A stretch of DNA of 64,000 nt from Serratia inhibens (GCF_003591175.1 NZ_QYYG01000001.1:1302001-1366000); one strand, 5' to 3'. Numbered from the stretch's first letter, positions 1-8,795 are shown. The notes: a model not told the origin generated them from the sequence alone. Numbers and translations: made by a program.

Positions 1-644
1 CGCAACGCCTGATGCATCGAACTGGCACCTGCGGTCTCTACGCCCCAGATTCGGATATCAGGCTTAATGGCCTTTAGCGCCGTAGCCGCACCTGCCAACA
101 TTCCACCGCCACCCACGGCAATGAAAACGTCGGTCAACTCCGGGCAATCGGCAATAAACTCTAGCGCCAGGGTTCCATGCCCTTCAGCTATCAGCGAATC
201 GTTGCAGTCGTCGATGACGACATATCCTTCGTCAACCATAACTTTGGCGCGCGCAAATGCAGCGTGAACATCGGTTTCTATGATGACGGTACTGCCCAAG
301 TCACGGACCCGCTCGACAGAGGTCGCCGGCGCGCTGGGGGGCATGATTATAGTGACGTTGGCACCAAAGATCTTCGCAGCCTCGGCAATAGCGATACCAA
401 AATTGCCGCCACTCACCGCGACAAATCGGGTCTCTTTGAAATCGCCTTTCAGGCTCAGGAACTTGTTAAGCACCCCGCGCGCTTTAAAGGAACCGCCAAG
501 CTGAGTATTTTCAAGCTTCAGGAAAACCGGTCTCTGAATCTTTTCGGCCAATCTCGAGCCGGCAATGGTTGGCGTACGGATGACCTTCCCTGCTAACCGC
601 TCCGCCGCCGCGAGGACCGCGTTAAATTCGATTAATGTTGTCAT
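1..644 (-). CDS. Serine/threonine dehydratase-like PLP enzyme (3' end outside window)
   Basis: The minus strand is open from an ATG at 644 to the window edge, giving the first 214 residues of a fold-type II PLP enzyme. A KLENTQLGGSFKARG segment carries the presumed Schiff-base lysine. VAVSGGNFGIA and the glycine-rich loop VGGGGMLAGA match the phosphate-binding elements of threonine/serine dehydratases and racemases. Such enzymes deaminate hydroxy-amino acids to 2-oxo acids in the cytoplasm. The visible part has the catalytic half but not the C-terminus, so an IlvA/TdcB-type regulatory domain cannot be judged. An ectoine-utilisation EutB or serine racemase role is equally possible. The gene is monocistronic as far as can be seen; ecotin lies upstream in the same orientation behind a terminator. 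Confidence 0.8.
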   Translation of the reverse strand, partial: MTTLIEFNAVLAAAERLAGKVIRTPTIAGSRLAEKIQRPVFLKLENTQLGGSFKARGVLNKFLSLKGDFKETRFVAVSGGNFGIAIAEAAKIFGANVTIIMPPSAPATSVERVRDLGSTVIIETDVHAAFARAKVMVDEGYVVIDDCNDSLIAEGHGTLALEFIADCPELTDVFIAVGGGGMLAGAATALKAIKPDIRIWGVETAGASSMHQAL

Positions 645-756
645 TTTTGCCCAGTCAGGTAGATGTTGTTGAATCAAGTGTTTGGCAAACTATCCCGACT
701 GAGAATAGAGTTCTGCGAGCAGGGTTGCAACAGGTGTACATATTGGTTTTTGCCAC

Positions 757-820
757 AAAAAAACCCGCCTGCGGGCGATTGCCAATTGCGCAATCCACTC
801 TCCAGACGGGTTCGTTTTCG
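757..820 (-). terminator. Terminator after ecotin
   Basis: Arms AACCCGCCTG (762-771) and CAGACGGGTT (803-812) pair with one mismatch. On the minus strand the stem is followed by a run of seven T, as expected for rho-independent termination of the ecotin transcript. A shorter GC-rich hairpin next to the T-run could also serve. Confidence 0.75.
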
Positions 821-843
821 TGTAATGGCCTAGCCGCGCTGCA

Positions 844-1356
844 TTACTTTTGTTCGGCGCTGCTCAGGGTGTCTTCGGCTTTCCACACGCGGTATTTCAC
901 TTCCACGTCTTTCGGCACGTAAACCACGATCGGCAGTCGGCTGTTGTAACGCTGCATGGCGGCATCACCCAGGTTGGCGGCGATAAACTTCTTCTGCTTG
1001 GCACCGTCCGGGCAAGCCATCATGGTGGAGGCCGGTGCAGACAGTTTATCCAGCACCAGGTAGTCGTAGCCCCAGCCGGAAAGGGTTTTGCTCTCCAGCG
1101 TGCCGCCCATCATGTGGCGGTTACAGTCCACTTCCAGCGTTTTGCCGATCAGCAGTTCAACCTTGAAGTTTTCTTCCTGCTCCTGCTTCGGCAGATAAAT
1201 CACCTGGCGGCTCATGCCCTTTTCCGCTTTCGGGTACGGCGCGACCTTTTCCAGCGGCTGTTTGCTGATATCGGCGTCAGCGGGCGGGGTGGCAGCAATA
1301 GCGCTGGCGGAAACGGCCATCAGCAGGCCGGAAAATACAACGGATACCTTGTTCAT
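844..1356 (-). CDS. eco: Ecotin, periplasmic serine protease inhibitor
   Basis: This 170-residue protein has a cleavable signal peptide (about residues 1-22, ending ASAIAA) and the ecotin fold sequence. The reactive loop STMMACPDG places the P1 methionine at residue 112. Cys78 and Cys115 are 37 residues apart, the spacing of the ecotin disulfide. In the family a dimer binds chymotrypsin-fold proteases, including trypsin, chymotrypsin and elastase, in the periplasm and protects the cell against host proteases. Length and motifs match the enterobacterial protein throughout. It is transcribed alone: a terminator lies downstream and the next gene upstream, the nucleosidase at 1497-2345, is about 140 bp away. 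Confidence 0.95.
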   Translation of the reverse strand: MNKVSVVFSGLLMAVSASAIAATPPADADISKQPLEKVAPYPKAEKGMSRQVIYLPKQEQEENFKVELLIGKTLEVDCNRHMMGGTLESKTLSGWGYDYLVLDKLSAPASTMMACPDGAKQKKFIAANLGDAAMQRYNSRLPIVVYVPKDVEVKYRVWKAEDTLSSAEQK

Positions 1357-1496
1357 GTTTTATCCCTACAGTTTATAAGATGCTTCGGCCATAAACTAAT
1401 ACACTACCGCCAGCCTGGCTATAGGTTTAATCTTCTTTACAATAGCCAGTGCGCAGTTACAAAAACCTGCCACCAGCCATTGGTCGGGATAAAACC

Positions 1497-2345
1497 TCAG
1501 TGGGTTTCGGCGTTGGCGATATAGGCCTTCACCACCTGATAAACATAGTCCTGGCATGCCAGCCCGGTTTGCGGGTCGTATTTGCCCTGATTGGTAATAT
1601 TGTTGGAAAGCACCCGGATACCGATAAACGGAATAGCGAAAGAAGCGGCGATCTGCGCCGCAGAAGCCGTTTCCATCTCTTCAACCGAGGTGTGATAACT
1701 TGCCCGGAAATGGCTAATACGGTCCAGTTCGCTGTTCCACACGTCGGCGGAGCCAATCACGCCCTCAACCACTTTGCCCCGGGTGTAGCTTGCTTTAACA
1801 CCTTCCGCTATCGCCATCAGTTTGGCGTCTGCCGGGAACTGGCGAATGCTGTGGACATTTTTATCCTCACCCGCGCTGCCCTTCGAAGCCAGCAGGTCCA
1901 TGGGTTGCCATTGCCGTGAGTCGCTGCCTTCCCCTGCCGCCTTCTTCGGTGTTTTAAACGCACCCAGGCTGACCGAATATTTGCCCAGCACGATATCGTA
2001 GACCTTGAGCGCCGGATCGTGGCCGCCTGCGGTTCCCTGGTTGATAATCGCCACCGGATGGAAGCGGGTCGCGGCAATCGCCGTGGCCGCCGCGGCATTG
2101 GACATGCCTTTCTGGGTTTCCGATACCACTACCGGGTAACCGTCCAGGGTGCCATGCCAGAAACGCCAGCCGCCAATCTGTTCCTCTCGCGGGTTATCCA
2201 GGCGTTGGGCGAAGCGTTCCGCCTCCACCGGCATGGCCCCTTGCACCACAATCGGCCCGGCGGCATGACCCTGCTGCGCCAGTGCTAACGGGGAAAATGT
2301 CACGCCACAGGCGGCCAACAGCATAAAGCTCAGTTTTTTCGTCAT
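1497..2345 (-). CDS. Secreted 5'-methylthioadenosine/S-adenosylhomocysteine nucleosidase-like protein
   Basis: The 282-residue product is related to Pfs/MTA-SAH nucleosidases and other purine-nucleoside phosphorylase superfamily members. It has the VSETQKGMSNAAAAT and NQGTAGG segments near the substrate pocket, VEEMETASAAQ with the ribose-binding Met-Glu, and SNN near the C-terminus. Unlike cytosolic Pfs (about 230 residues) it starts with a clear signal peptide (MTKKLSFMLLAACGVTFSPLALA), so it should act in the periplasm. The ATG at 2345 is preferred over two in-frame GTG codons at 2348 and 2351, because translation from it begins the signal peptide with MTKK. Family members of this kind may salvage external nucleosides; the exact substrate is not readable from sequence. 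Confidence 0.82.
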   Translation of the reverse strand: MTKKLSFMLLAACGVTFSPLALAQQGHAAGPIVVQGAMPVEAERFAQRLDNPREEQIGGWRFWHGTLDGYPVVVSETQKGMSNAAAATAIAATRFHPVAIINQGTAGGHDPALKVYDIVLGKYSVSLGAFKTPKKAAGEGSDSRQWQPMDLLASKGSAGEDKNVHSIRQFPADAKLMAIAEGVKASYTRGKVVEGVIGSADVWNSELDRISHFRASYHTSVEEMETASAAQIAASFAIPFIGIRVLSNNITNQGKYDPQTGLACQDYVYQVVKAYIANAETH

Positions 2346-2497
2346 CACCACAGCATCCCGATAAAAAGCAAAGGATTACCTTAGCCGAAAGGCCAAAGCC
2401 CGCCTATCGCTTTCTCGCAGGTCCGCCGAAGGGCTAAGGTTTTCTTAAGACAGAATTATTACAGTGGCACAACTCCTCACTGCCACCGAGCCTGCGC

Positions 2498-3232
2498 GTG
2501 AACCCAAAACCTTCATTAAATCAATCCTCAACGACACAGCAAATTCAGACTAACGCCCTTTACTCCTTACCGGCATCCTTTTACCTTTGGCAGGTTTTTG
2601 GGTTGATAGTCAGTGGCTTGTTGTTCCTTTGGCTGTCACGCAACGAACAGTTGGATTGGGCAATCAGCAATTACTGGTTCGACGCTGCCAGCGGCCATTT
2701 CCCCTGGCAAAACGATCGCTGGCTGGATCTGATCAACCATCGTTTGCTGAAAATCAGTGTGATTGGCGGTGCGGTGCTGGCGCTGTTTTATGGGATTTAC
2801 CGCCGTAACCCACGCATGATCGTCGCCATGCTACTGATCGGCATCGGGCCGTTGGTGGTCGGGATCCTCAAAGCCACCAGCGCGCATTCGTGTCCGTGGG
2901 ATCTGATCGAATATGGCGGTAAGGCGATGTCCTACCCACTGTTCGGCGCGGTACCGGCCGAACCGGGGCCGGGCCGGTGCTTCCCCGGCGGCCATGCTTC
3001 CAGCGGTTTTGCGGTGATGGCGCTGTTTTTCCTGTTTTACCCGCAACGCCCGCGCCTGGCTTACTGGTGCTGGTTTGGCGGCATTGCGCTCGGCATGCTG
3101 ATGGGATTTGGTCAGGTCATGCGCGGCGCACATTTTCTTACCCATAACCTGTGGGCAGGTTGGTGGGTTTGGCTCAGCCAACTGGCTGTTTATTGGATGG
3201 TGAGCGGGTATTTCCGCCGCAAGACAAGGTAA
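2498..3232 (+). CDS. PAP2-family membrane phosphatase
   Basis: This 244-residue polytopic membrane protein has about five or six hydrophobic segments and the three phosphatase signature regions: KATSAHSCPWDL, CFPGGHASSGF and GQVMRGAHFLTHNLW. This variant (PGGH, RGAHFL) is typical of PAP2 proteins related to lipid A or phosphatidylglycerol-phosphate phosphatases. It is expected to remove a phosphate from a lipid at the periplasmic face of the inner membrane. The start is a GTG at 2498; no ATG lies nearby in frame. A second PAP2 gene starts 5 bp after its stop, so the two probably form an operon. The lipid substrate is inferred only at family level. Confidence 0.8.
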   Translation: MNPKPSLNQSSTTQQIQTNALYSLPASFYLWQVFGLIVSGLLFLWLSRNEQLDWAISNYWFDAASGHFPWQNDRWLDLINHRLLKISVIGGAVLALFYGIYRRNPRMIVAMLLIGIGPLVVGILKATSAHSCPWDLIEYGGKAMSYPLFGAVPAEPGPGRCFPGGHASSGFAVMALFFLFYPQRPRLAYWCWFGGIALGMLMGFGQVMRGAHFLTHNLWAGWWVWLSQLAVYWMVSGYFRRKTR

Positions 3233-3237
3233 ATATC

Positions 3238-3843
3238 ATGGAGCAGTTGAATTATCTTCTTTTCGCCTGGATCAACGCGACCCCGGCGTCCCCCGAGTGG
3301 TTAATCGATGTTGCGACCTTCCTGGCGCGCGATCTGATCGCCATCGTGCCAGTGCTGATCGTCGGGCTATGGCTGTGGGGGCCGCAGAGCCAACTGGTAT
3401 CGCAACGTGAAGTGGTGGCCAAGACGACGATTGCTCTGCTATTCGCCATGCTTTCTGCCTCTACCATCGGCATGTTATTGCCGCACGAGCGGCCGTTTGT
3501 CGCCGGTATCGGCTACACCTTCCTGGCCCATGCGCCGGACAGCTCATTCCCCAGCGATCACGGCACCGCCATCTTTACCTTTGCCCTGTCCTTCCTGTTC
3601 TGGCACCGGGTTTGGTCCGGCATTCTATTACTGATCGTCGCGGCCGGCATCGCCTGGTCACGCGTGTATCTTGGCGTGCACTGGCCGCTGGATATGGTCG
3701 GCGGCTTCCTGCTCGGCCTGGTCGGCTGCTTGTTCGCACAACTGGTGTGGAACCTGTTTGGCGATGCTATCGCCGCTAAACTGACGCGCCTGTACCATTT
3801 CCTGTTCGCCTTCGCGATCCGCAGGGGTTGGGTAAAAGAATAA
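3238..3843 (+). CDS. ybjG: Undecaprenyl-diphosphatase, BcrC/YbjG type
   Basis: This 201-residue PAP2 protein resembles BcrC/YbjG. It has an HERPF motif (first signature arginine), FPSDHGT (second signature) and SRVYLGVHWPLDM (third signature). The family removes the distal phosphate from undecaprenyl pyrophosphate at the outer face of the inner membrane, recycling the lipid carrier for peptidoglycan and O-antigen. The reading frame is open further upstream (to 3151), but the ATG at 3238 begins the family-typical MEQLNYLLFAWINATP. The gene follows the previous PAP2 gene with only 5 bp between, suggesting joint control of lipid-phosphate recycling. Confidence 0.85.
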   Translation: MEQLNYLLFAWINATPASPEWLIDVATFLARDLIAIVPVLIVGLWLWGPQSQLVSQREVVAKTTIALLFAMLSASTIGMLLPHERPFVAGIGYTFLAHAPDSSFPSDHGTAIFTFALSFLFWHRVWSGILLLIVAAGIAWSRVYLGVHWPLDMVGGFLLGLVGCLFAQLVWNLFGDAIAAKLTRLYHFLFAFAIRRGWVKE

Positions 3844-3879
3844 TCGCGCATAACGACAGGGGCGGCGCCGTCCCTGCCA

Positions 3880-4713
3880 TTACACCACCCCGGTGGTGAC
3901 ACGAAACTCTCGCATTTTTCCTCCCCCCAACATGGTCACCGCAGCCCCGCCGGGCGTATGTGGGCTGCAGGTAGCCGGCTGAACAAACCTGAACAAGCGT
4001 TGGCTGCCTTGTTGCGTAATGGGGCGCAGGCCGTAATTGAATTGGGCGGTAGAAAACCGTGTTACATACCGTCTGCCCTTAGAGGCCAGCATAAAGAACT
4101 CGGCCTGATCGACATACAGTGACAGATCGTCCGAGCACAGCATCTCTTGTTCGGCCACGCTCCCGTGCGGTGCCAACGCCGGAGCCGGCAGATTCTGACG
4201 GAAGACCGCATCCGGAATGCAACCATAGTTAAGGTGGCAAACGTAGTTCAGCGGCAACGGCTCATCGGCAAGGTTGGTGATTTGCATCTCGATGGCAAAT
4301 TGTGCGCTGTCCGCCGTTAAACGCAATGCCGGGCGTACCCGGCAACGTGGGTGAGAAAGTTCTCCGCTAGCGTAAAGTGCCAATGTATCGCCTTCCACCT
4401 GCAACCCTATCCGTTGCATGCCTGCCAACGAACCCTCTTGCTGCAGCCAGGGTGAATGAAACGCAACGCCGCCAACCGGTTTGCTCTTGCCCGGCCGGGC
4501 GCTGCGACGCCCCGACTTCAGCGAGTAGCCGTCAAAATCGGCATCCCAAATCGTCAGGCCACGGTAAGGCAATACCGTCAACATGCCACGGCGGTTTGCC
4601 AGCGTCAGCACCTGGCCGGCCTCTTCACAGGTAAACGCCGTGACCACAAAATCCGCATTGCGGAAAACTTCATCCGGTTGCATCCCAAACTGCTCAGGCG
4701 CCAGATTTATCAT
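3880..4713 (-). CDS. DeoX-like protein (DUF4432, aldose-epimerase fold)
   Basis: This 277-residue soluble protein has no signal peptide and resembles the galactose-mutarotase-fold DUF4432 group. That group includes DeoX, encoded with deoxyribose catabolic genes in Salmonella. Recognisable parts are an N-terminal beta-rich segment (GMLTVLPYRGLTIWDADFDG), VGGVAFHSPW, and the core NYVCHLNYGCIPDAVF. It diverges from deoC across a region with two DeoR-type operators, one of them 58 bp before this start, which supports a role in deoxyribose or deoxynucleoside sugar use, perhaps as a mutarotase. Biochemical function is not established for the family, so no symbol is given. Confidence 0.65.
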   Translation of the reverse strand: MINLAPEQFGMQPDEVFRNADFVVTAFTCEEAGQVLTLANRRGMLTVLPYRGLTIWDADFDGYSLKSGRRSARPGKSKPVGGVAFHSPWLQQEGSLAGMQRIGLQVEGDTLALYASGELSHPRCRVRPALRLTADSAQFAIEMQITNLADEPLPLNYVCHLNYGCIPDAVFRQNLPAPALAPHGSVAEQEMLCSDDLSLYVDQAEFFMLASKGRRYVTRFSTAQFNYGLRPITQQGSQRLFRFVQPATCSPHTPGGAAVTMLGGGKMREFRVTTGVV

Positions 4714-4770
4714 TATGTTCCTCCTTTTCCCCTGGACGTTCTGCTCGTAAACGCGCAGCTCGCACCTAAA

Positions 4771-4788
4771 ATGTTATTTAAATAACAT
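4771..4788. promoter_or_regulatory. Putative DeoR operator, deoX-like side
   Basis: ATGTTATTTAAATAACAT is a perfect 18-bp palindrome. Its TGTTA...TAACA ends match the E. coli DeoR operator TGTTAGAATTCTAACA with the same 16-bp spacing. It lies 58-75 bp upstream of the deoX-like start. Binding is inferred. Confidence 0.6.
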
Positions 4789-4880
4789 AACACCCTTCCT
4801 TATGTTATACACCAAACAGGCAAAAAACGATGATCTGCGCGTCATTTTTTAAAATCTCGCTAGGTTTACCGCCAATGAAA

Positions 4881-4896
4881 TGTTACTATTCTAACA
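4881..4896. promoter_or_regulatory. Putative DeoR operator, deoC side
   Basis: TGTTACTATTCTAACA matches 14 of 16 positions of the E. coli DeoR operator consensus. It lies 44-59 bp before the deoC ATG, where it could block the promoter. Its centre is 109 bp from the centre of the other operator, a spacing compatible with DNA looping by oligomeric DeoR. Confidence 0.7.
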
Positions 4897-4939
4897 TTGT
4901 TCACATCCTGCTTTGTTTAAACCTCAATAAGGAATCGAG

Positions 4940-5620
4940 ATGACTACCGAAAACATTGATTACGCCCGCTATGTCGATCACACCCTGCTGGCCATGGACG
5001 CGACCGAAGAGCAAATCGCCAAGCTCTGTGAAGAAGCGCAACAGCACAATTTTTACGCCGTCTGCGTAAACTCCGGTTACGTACCGCTGGCGGCGCACCT
5101 GCTGCAAGAAAGCGAAGTAAAAATTTGTTCCGTGATCGGTTTCCCTCTGGGTGCCGGCCTGACCGTAGCGAAAGCCTTCGAAGCCAAAGCGGCGATTGCG
5201 GCCGGCGCGCAGGAAATTGACATGGTGATCAACGTGGGTTGGCTGAAAAGCGGCCTGCTGGATGAAGTCAAAGCCGACATCGCCGCAGTGCGCGAGGTTT
5301 GCGCGGCGATCCCGTTGAAGGTAATATTGGAAACCTGCCTGCTCAGCGATGCGCAGATCGTTCAGGTTTGTGAAATGTGTCGCGAACTCGATGTGGCCTT
5401 CGTTAAAACCTCAACCGGCTTCAGCACCGGCGGCGCTCGTGAAGAGCACGTTAAACTGATGCGAGCCACCGTGGGCAGTGAAATGGGTGTGAAAGCATCC
5501 GGCGCCGTGCGCGATCGCGCAACCGCCGAGAAGATGATCAAAGCAGGCGCCACTCGTATCGGCACCAGCTCTGGCGTAGCAATCGTTTCCGGTGATCAGG
5601 CTGCCGCCGGCAGCTACTGA
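4940..5620 (+). CDS. deoC: Deoxyribose-phosphate aldolase
   Basis: The 226-residue protein carries the DeoC active site. FVKTSTGF has the Schiff-base lysine (Lys156), KASGAVRD the second catalytic lysine (Lys185), and GTSSGV closes the barrel. It cleaves 2-deoxy-D-ribose 5-phosphate to glyceraldehyde 3-phosphate and acetaldehyde in the cytoplasm. The length fits the shorter bacterial DeoC class rather than the longer, about 259-residue E. coli form. The ATG at 4940 follows AATAAGGA, a usable ribosome-binding site. deoA, deoB and deoD do not follow as in the classical operon; deoR does, 145 bp downstream. Confidence 0.95.
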   Translation: MTTENIDYARYVDHTLLAMDATEEQIAKLCEEAQQHNFYAVCVNSGYVPLAAHLLQESEVKICSVIGFPLGAGLTVAKAFEAKAAIAAGAQEIDMVINVGWLKSGLLDEVKADIAAVREVCAAIPLKVILETCLLSDAQIVQVCEMCRELDVAFVKTSTGFSTGGAREEHVKLMRATVGSEMGVKASGAVRDRATAEKMIKAGATRIGTSSGVAIVSGDQAAAGSY

Positions 5621-5624
5621 TAAC

Positions 5625-5638
5625 CTGAGGCACCTCAG
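5625..5638 (+). other. Short hairpin after deoC
   Basis: CTGAGG and CCTCAG form a perfect 6-bp stem with a 2-base spacer just after the deoC stop. No T-run follows, so termination is doubtful; it may stabilise the 3' end. Confidence 0.3.
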
Positions 5639-5664
5639 TACCGGGTGCACGCCGTGAAAATCTG

Positions 5665-5713
5665 ATGCGGGGTAATACGTCCAGCCAATGGCTGAGCGCG
5701 TATTACCCCGCAT
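5665..5713. repeat. 15-bp perfect inverted repeat before deoR
   Basis: ATGCGGGGTAATACG (5665-5679) and its exact complement CGTATTACCCCGCAT (5699-5713) enclose 19 bases that contain a smaller CAGCC/GGCTG pair. The RNA would form a long hairpin between deoC and deoR. There is no T-tail, and the sequence does not resemble the DeoR operator. It could be a processing or attenuation structure, a repressor site or a small repetitive palindrome. Confidence 0.7.
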
Positions 5714-5765
5714 TTGTGTGTTCGGCCCTAGAGATTGGCTCTTAACCCTGTGGGAAGACAGACTG

Positions 5766-6530
5766 ATGGAAACGCGGCGCGAAGAACGTATTAACCGGTT
5801 AGTGCAGGCGTTAAAGCGCTCTGACAAGATCCACTTAAAAGAAGCCGCCGTGCTGTTGGGCGTTTCAGAAATGACCATTCGCCGCGATCTCAGCGCGGAA
5901 CCGGCTGCCGTGGTATTGCTCGGCGGCTATGTGGTAGCCGACCCGCGCAGTAACGGCGTGACCAACTATTTCGTTTCCGATCAAAAAGCCAAGCAGGTAA
6001 CGGAGAAGCGCCGTATCGGCCTGCTCGCGGCTGCGTTGATCGGCGAAAACGACACGGTATTTTTCGATTGCGGCACCACCACTCCAGCGATCATCGACGC
6101 CATTGCCGATGAACTGCCTTTCACGGCGGTGTGTCACTCGCTGAATACCTTCCTGGCGTTGCAGGACAAACCGAACTGCAAAGTGATCCTGTGCGGCGGC
6201 GAATTCAAACCGAACAACTATATTTTCACCGCCGTCGGCCAGCACAACGAGCTGGACCATATCTGCCCGAATATTGCCTTTATCTCCGCCGCCGGCCTGA
6301 GCCTGCAGCATGGCGCTACCTGTTTTAACTTCGACGAACTGGAGATGAAGCACCGGGCGATGGCGATGGCGCAGCAAAAGATCCTGGTCGCCGACCACAG
6401 CAAGTTCGGTAAAACCAAGCCTGCATGCATCGGCCCGCTGACCCAGTTCGATCGGGTGATTACCGATCGCCAGCCCGACCCGCAGTTTGTCGAGTTTTTC
6501 AACGAAAACGCTATCGCCATTCGTTTTTGA
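5766..6530 (+). CDS. deoR: Deoxyribonucleoside-responsive repressor DeoR
   Basis: Translation from the ATG at 5766 gives 254 residues beginning METRREER, which matches E. coli DeoR (252 residues) along its length. There is an N-terminal DeoR-type helix-turn-helix (LKEAAVLLGVSEMTIRRDL, about residues 20-40). The sugar-phosphate effector domain follows, with DCGTTTP, CHSLNTFLAL, CGGEF and VADHSKFGK. The frame is open upstream to 5688, but GGGAAG 8 bases before 5766 and the homology decide the start. The E. coli protein represses deo genes and is released by deoxyribose 5-phosphate. The paired operators at 4771 and 4881 are its likely targets. Linkage to deoC is unusual compared with E. coli, where deoR is unlinked. 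Confidence 0.93.
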   Translation: METRREERINRLVQALKRSDKIHLKEAAVLLGVSEMTIRRDLSAEPAAVVLLGGYVVADPRSNGVTNYFVSDQKAKQVTEKRRIGLLAAALIGENDTVFFDCGTTTPAIIDAIADELPFTAVCHSLNTFLALQDKPNCKVILCGGEFKPNNYIFTAVGQHNELDHICPNIAFISAAGLSLQHGATCFNFDELEMKHRAMAMAQQKILVADHSKFGKTKPACIGPLTQFDRVITDRQPDPQFVEFFNENAIAIRF

Positions 6531-7499
6531 GCCACCTCTCACCGTCGGCTCGCCGGCGGTGCTCTTCACTTGCCGGTTCAGACTCATCGCCAGCAGGACA
6601 AATAATGCGCAGTTGAGGCGTTTATTTTTTTAACCGCACGCTAAATCAGGTTAATAAATCGCAACATCCCTTCAGGCAAATTCCCCCACCTCAGTGAAAC
6701 CCGGCGAAATATCGGCGGTTATTTATGCTTAACGACGTTTTTATATGATAAATAGCGGCAACCTGGATACGATAAATATCAACAAACGCGCAACCATAAC
6801 GTTCTAAATATGCCCAAATCAACTTATTTATATGATGAATGGTTAAGCATTTTTATTCGCTATCCGGTTAAGTAGTTTACCTGAGTTACTAGCGGGATAT
6901 TTTCAATAAAACAAATAAAAATCATAAAGTTAATTATGATTTTACTTAAAAACGGAATGTGATCTGCGTCACTAAAAATGCTTAATCCGGGTTTTTAGCT
7001 AGATCCAAACCTGCGCTTAAAATATATTGCTCGGCTTATTGGCAACAACAGCGTTTTATCTGGTTAAATATTGCCCATGCCGAATAAACGTTAAAATGCT
7101 CATGAGAGCGTTCTCAGCGCAAAATCTTACACAATTGCGCAACACATGCGTGAAAAACCAATAAAAAAGCAGTTACACGCACAGGTTACGCATTTGGGAG
7201 CATGATCACGGTTGTTTCTACTGTAAATCGTTATCTTGCCGCCAACAAAAATCGGCAGGCACGGACCTTCCGGCAACAGTAACGATGGAAAGCCCTGTTT
7301 CGGCGGAACGTCATTTGGTTAGTTATCCGGCGCCTGCGCAAAAAAGATAATTAGCATAATAAACAACCAGGGGGACGCCAGTTATCCCCGCAAGCAACAC
7401 CTGATTCTTACCGATGCCGCATCTGATATTGCGCCATTCGGTTTTAACCCTAAGTTTTGCCTTTAATTTTAAATTATCGTGTTCACTTCGGAGATATTT
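6531..7499. other. 969-bp non-coding region upstream of sdaC
   Basis: No convincing gene is seen. A GC-rich hairpin (CACCGTCGG at 6540-6548 with CCGGCGGTG at 6553-6561) follows deoR but lacks a T-run. From about 6620 the DNA is AT-rich, with repeated GATAAATA-like motifs near 6745-6780, and holds a good CRP site at 6958-6973. The rest is presumably the promoter and leader of sdaC. Lrp-type regulation is plausible for serine catabolism but no site can be assigned. A small RNA cannot be excluded. Confidence 0.5.
6956..6975. promoter_or_regulatory. Putative CRP-cAMP site
   Basis: TGTGATCTGCGTCACT matches the CRP consensus TGTGA-N6-TCACA at nine of ten defined positions. It lies about 540 bp upstream of the sdaC start, far for direct activation, so either the transcript has a long leader or the site acts on another promoter in the region. 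Confidence 0.6.
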
Positions 7500-8795
7500 A
7501 TGGACACTACACAGACCGGCACTATTGCCTCTGCGGCTTCTGGCTCCACCAGTACCTGGCGTAAAACGGACACCATGTGGATGTTGGGCCTGTATGGCAC
7601 CGCCATCGGCGCAGGCGTTTTGTTCCTGCCAATCAACGCCGGCATCGGCGGTTTGATTCCCTTGATTATCATGGCCATCATTGCTTTCCCGATGACCTTC
7701 TTCGCCCACCGTGGCCTGTGCCGTTTCGTACTCTCCGGCAAAAATGCCGGTGAAGACATCACCGAAGTGGTTGAAGAACACTTTGGCATCAGCGCCGGTA
7801 AGCTGATCACTCTGCTCTACTTCTTCGCTATCTACCCAATCTTGCTGGTTTACAGCGTAGCGATCACCAATACCGTCGACAGCTTCATTACCCACCAGTT
7901 GGGCATGACCTCACCGCCGCGCGCCATTTTGTCGCTGATTCTGATCGTCGGCCTGATGACCATCGTGCGTTTCGGTGAGCAAGCGATCGTGAAAACCATG
8001 AGCATCCTGGTGTTCCCGTTCGTCGCCGTGCTGATGCTGCTGGCCGTGTATTTGATCCCGAACTGGACCGGCGCCATCTTCGAGAACGTCTCCCTTTCCG
8101 GCGCAGGCACCGGCATGGGCAATGGTCTGGTGATTACCTTGTGGCTGGCGATCCCGGTCATGGTGTTCTCCTTCAACCATTCGCCGATCATCTCCGCCTT
8201 TGCCGTCGCCAAGCGTGAAGAATACGGCCAGGAAGTTGCCGAGAAAAAATGCTCCCGCATTCTGGGTTACGCCCACATCATGATGGTGCTGACCGTCATG
8301 TTCTTCGTGTTCAGCTGCGTGCTGAGCCTGTCGCCAGAAAACCTGGCGGAAGCCAAGGCGCAGAACATCTCTATTCTGTCTTATCTGGCCAACCACTTTA
8401 ACAACCCGATGATCGCCTACATCGCGCCGGTTATCGCCTTTATCGCCATCACCAAGTCGTTCCTCGGTCACTACCTGGGCGCACGTGAAGGCTTTAACGG
8501 CCTGATTGCCAAATCGATGAAGAGCCGAGGCAAAACCATCAGCACCAACAAGCTGAACCGCATCACCGCCATCTTCATGCTGATCACCACCTGGATTGTC
8601 GCGACCCTGAACCCAAGCATTCTGGGTATGATCGAAAACATGGGCGGCCCAATCATCGCCATGCTGCTGTTCCTGATGCCGATGTACGCTATCCGCAAAG
8701 TGCCTGCAATGCGCAAATACAGCGGCCACATCAGCAACGTGTTCGTCGTCGTGATGGGCCTGATCGCCATCTCCGCAATTCTGTACAGCCTCTAA
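7500..8795 (+). CDS. sdaC: Serine/proton symporter SdaC
   Basis: This 431-residue membrane protein has about eleven hydrophobic segments and the hydroxy/aromatic amino acid permease signature near the N-terminus ([27 protein letters not shown]). It imports L-serine with protons across the inner membrane. Length and sequence match enterobacterial SdaC (429 residues). The ATG at 7500 is preferred over an in-frame start at 7479 because CGGAGA lies 7 bases before it. The serine deaminase gene sdaB follows, so uptake and breakdown are encoded together, but an ERIC element separates them. Confidence 0.94.
   Translation: MDTTQTGTIASAASGSTSTWRKTDTMWMLGLYGTAIGAGVLFLPINAGIGGLIPLIIMAIIAFPMTFFAHRGLCRFVLSGKNAGEDITEVVEEHFGISAGKLITLLYFFAIYPILLVYSVAITNTVDSFITHQLGMTSPPRAILSLILIVGLMTIVRFGEQAIVKTMSILVFPFVAVLMLLAVYLIPNWTGAIFENVSLSGAGTGMGNGLVITLWLAIPVMVFSFNHSPIISAFAVAKREEYGQEVAEKKCSRILGYAHIMMVLTVMFFVFSCVLSLSPENLAEAKAQNISILSYLANHFNNPMIAYIAPVIAFIAITKSFLGHYLGAREGFNGLIAKSMKSRGKTISTNKLNRITAIFMLITTWIVATLNPSILGMIENMGGPIIAMLLFLMPMYAIRKVPAMRKYSGHISNVFVVVMGLIAISAILYSL

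Noticed and set aside
4825-4850. CRP-like TGATC-N4-CGTCA motif in the deo regulatory gap
   Set aside because: It lacks the full TGTGA/TCACA halves, so it is too weak to call.
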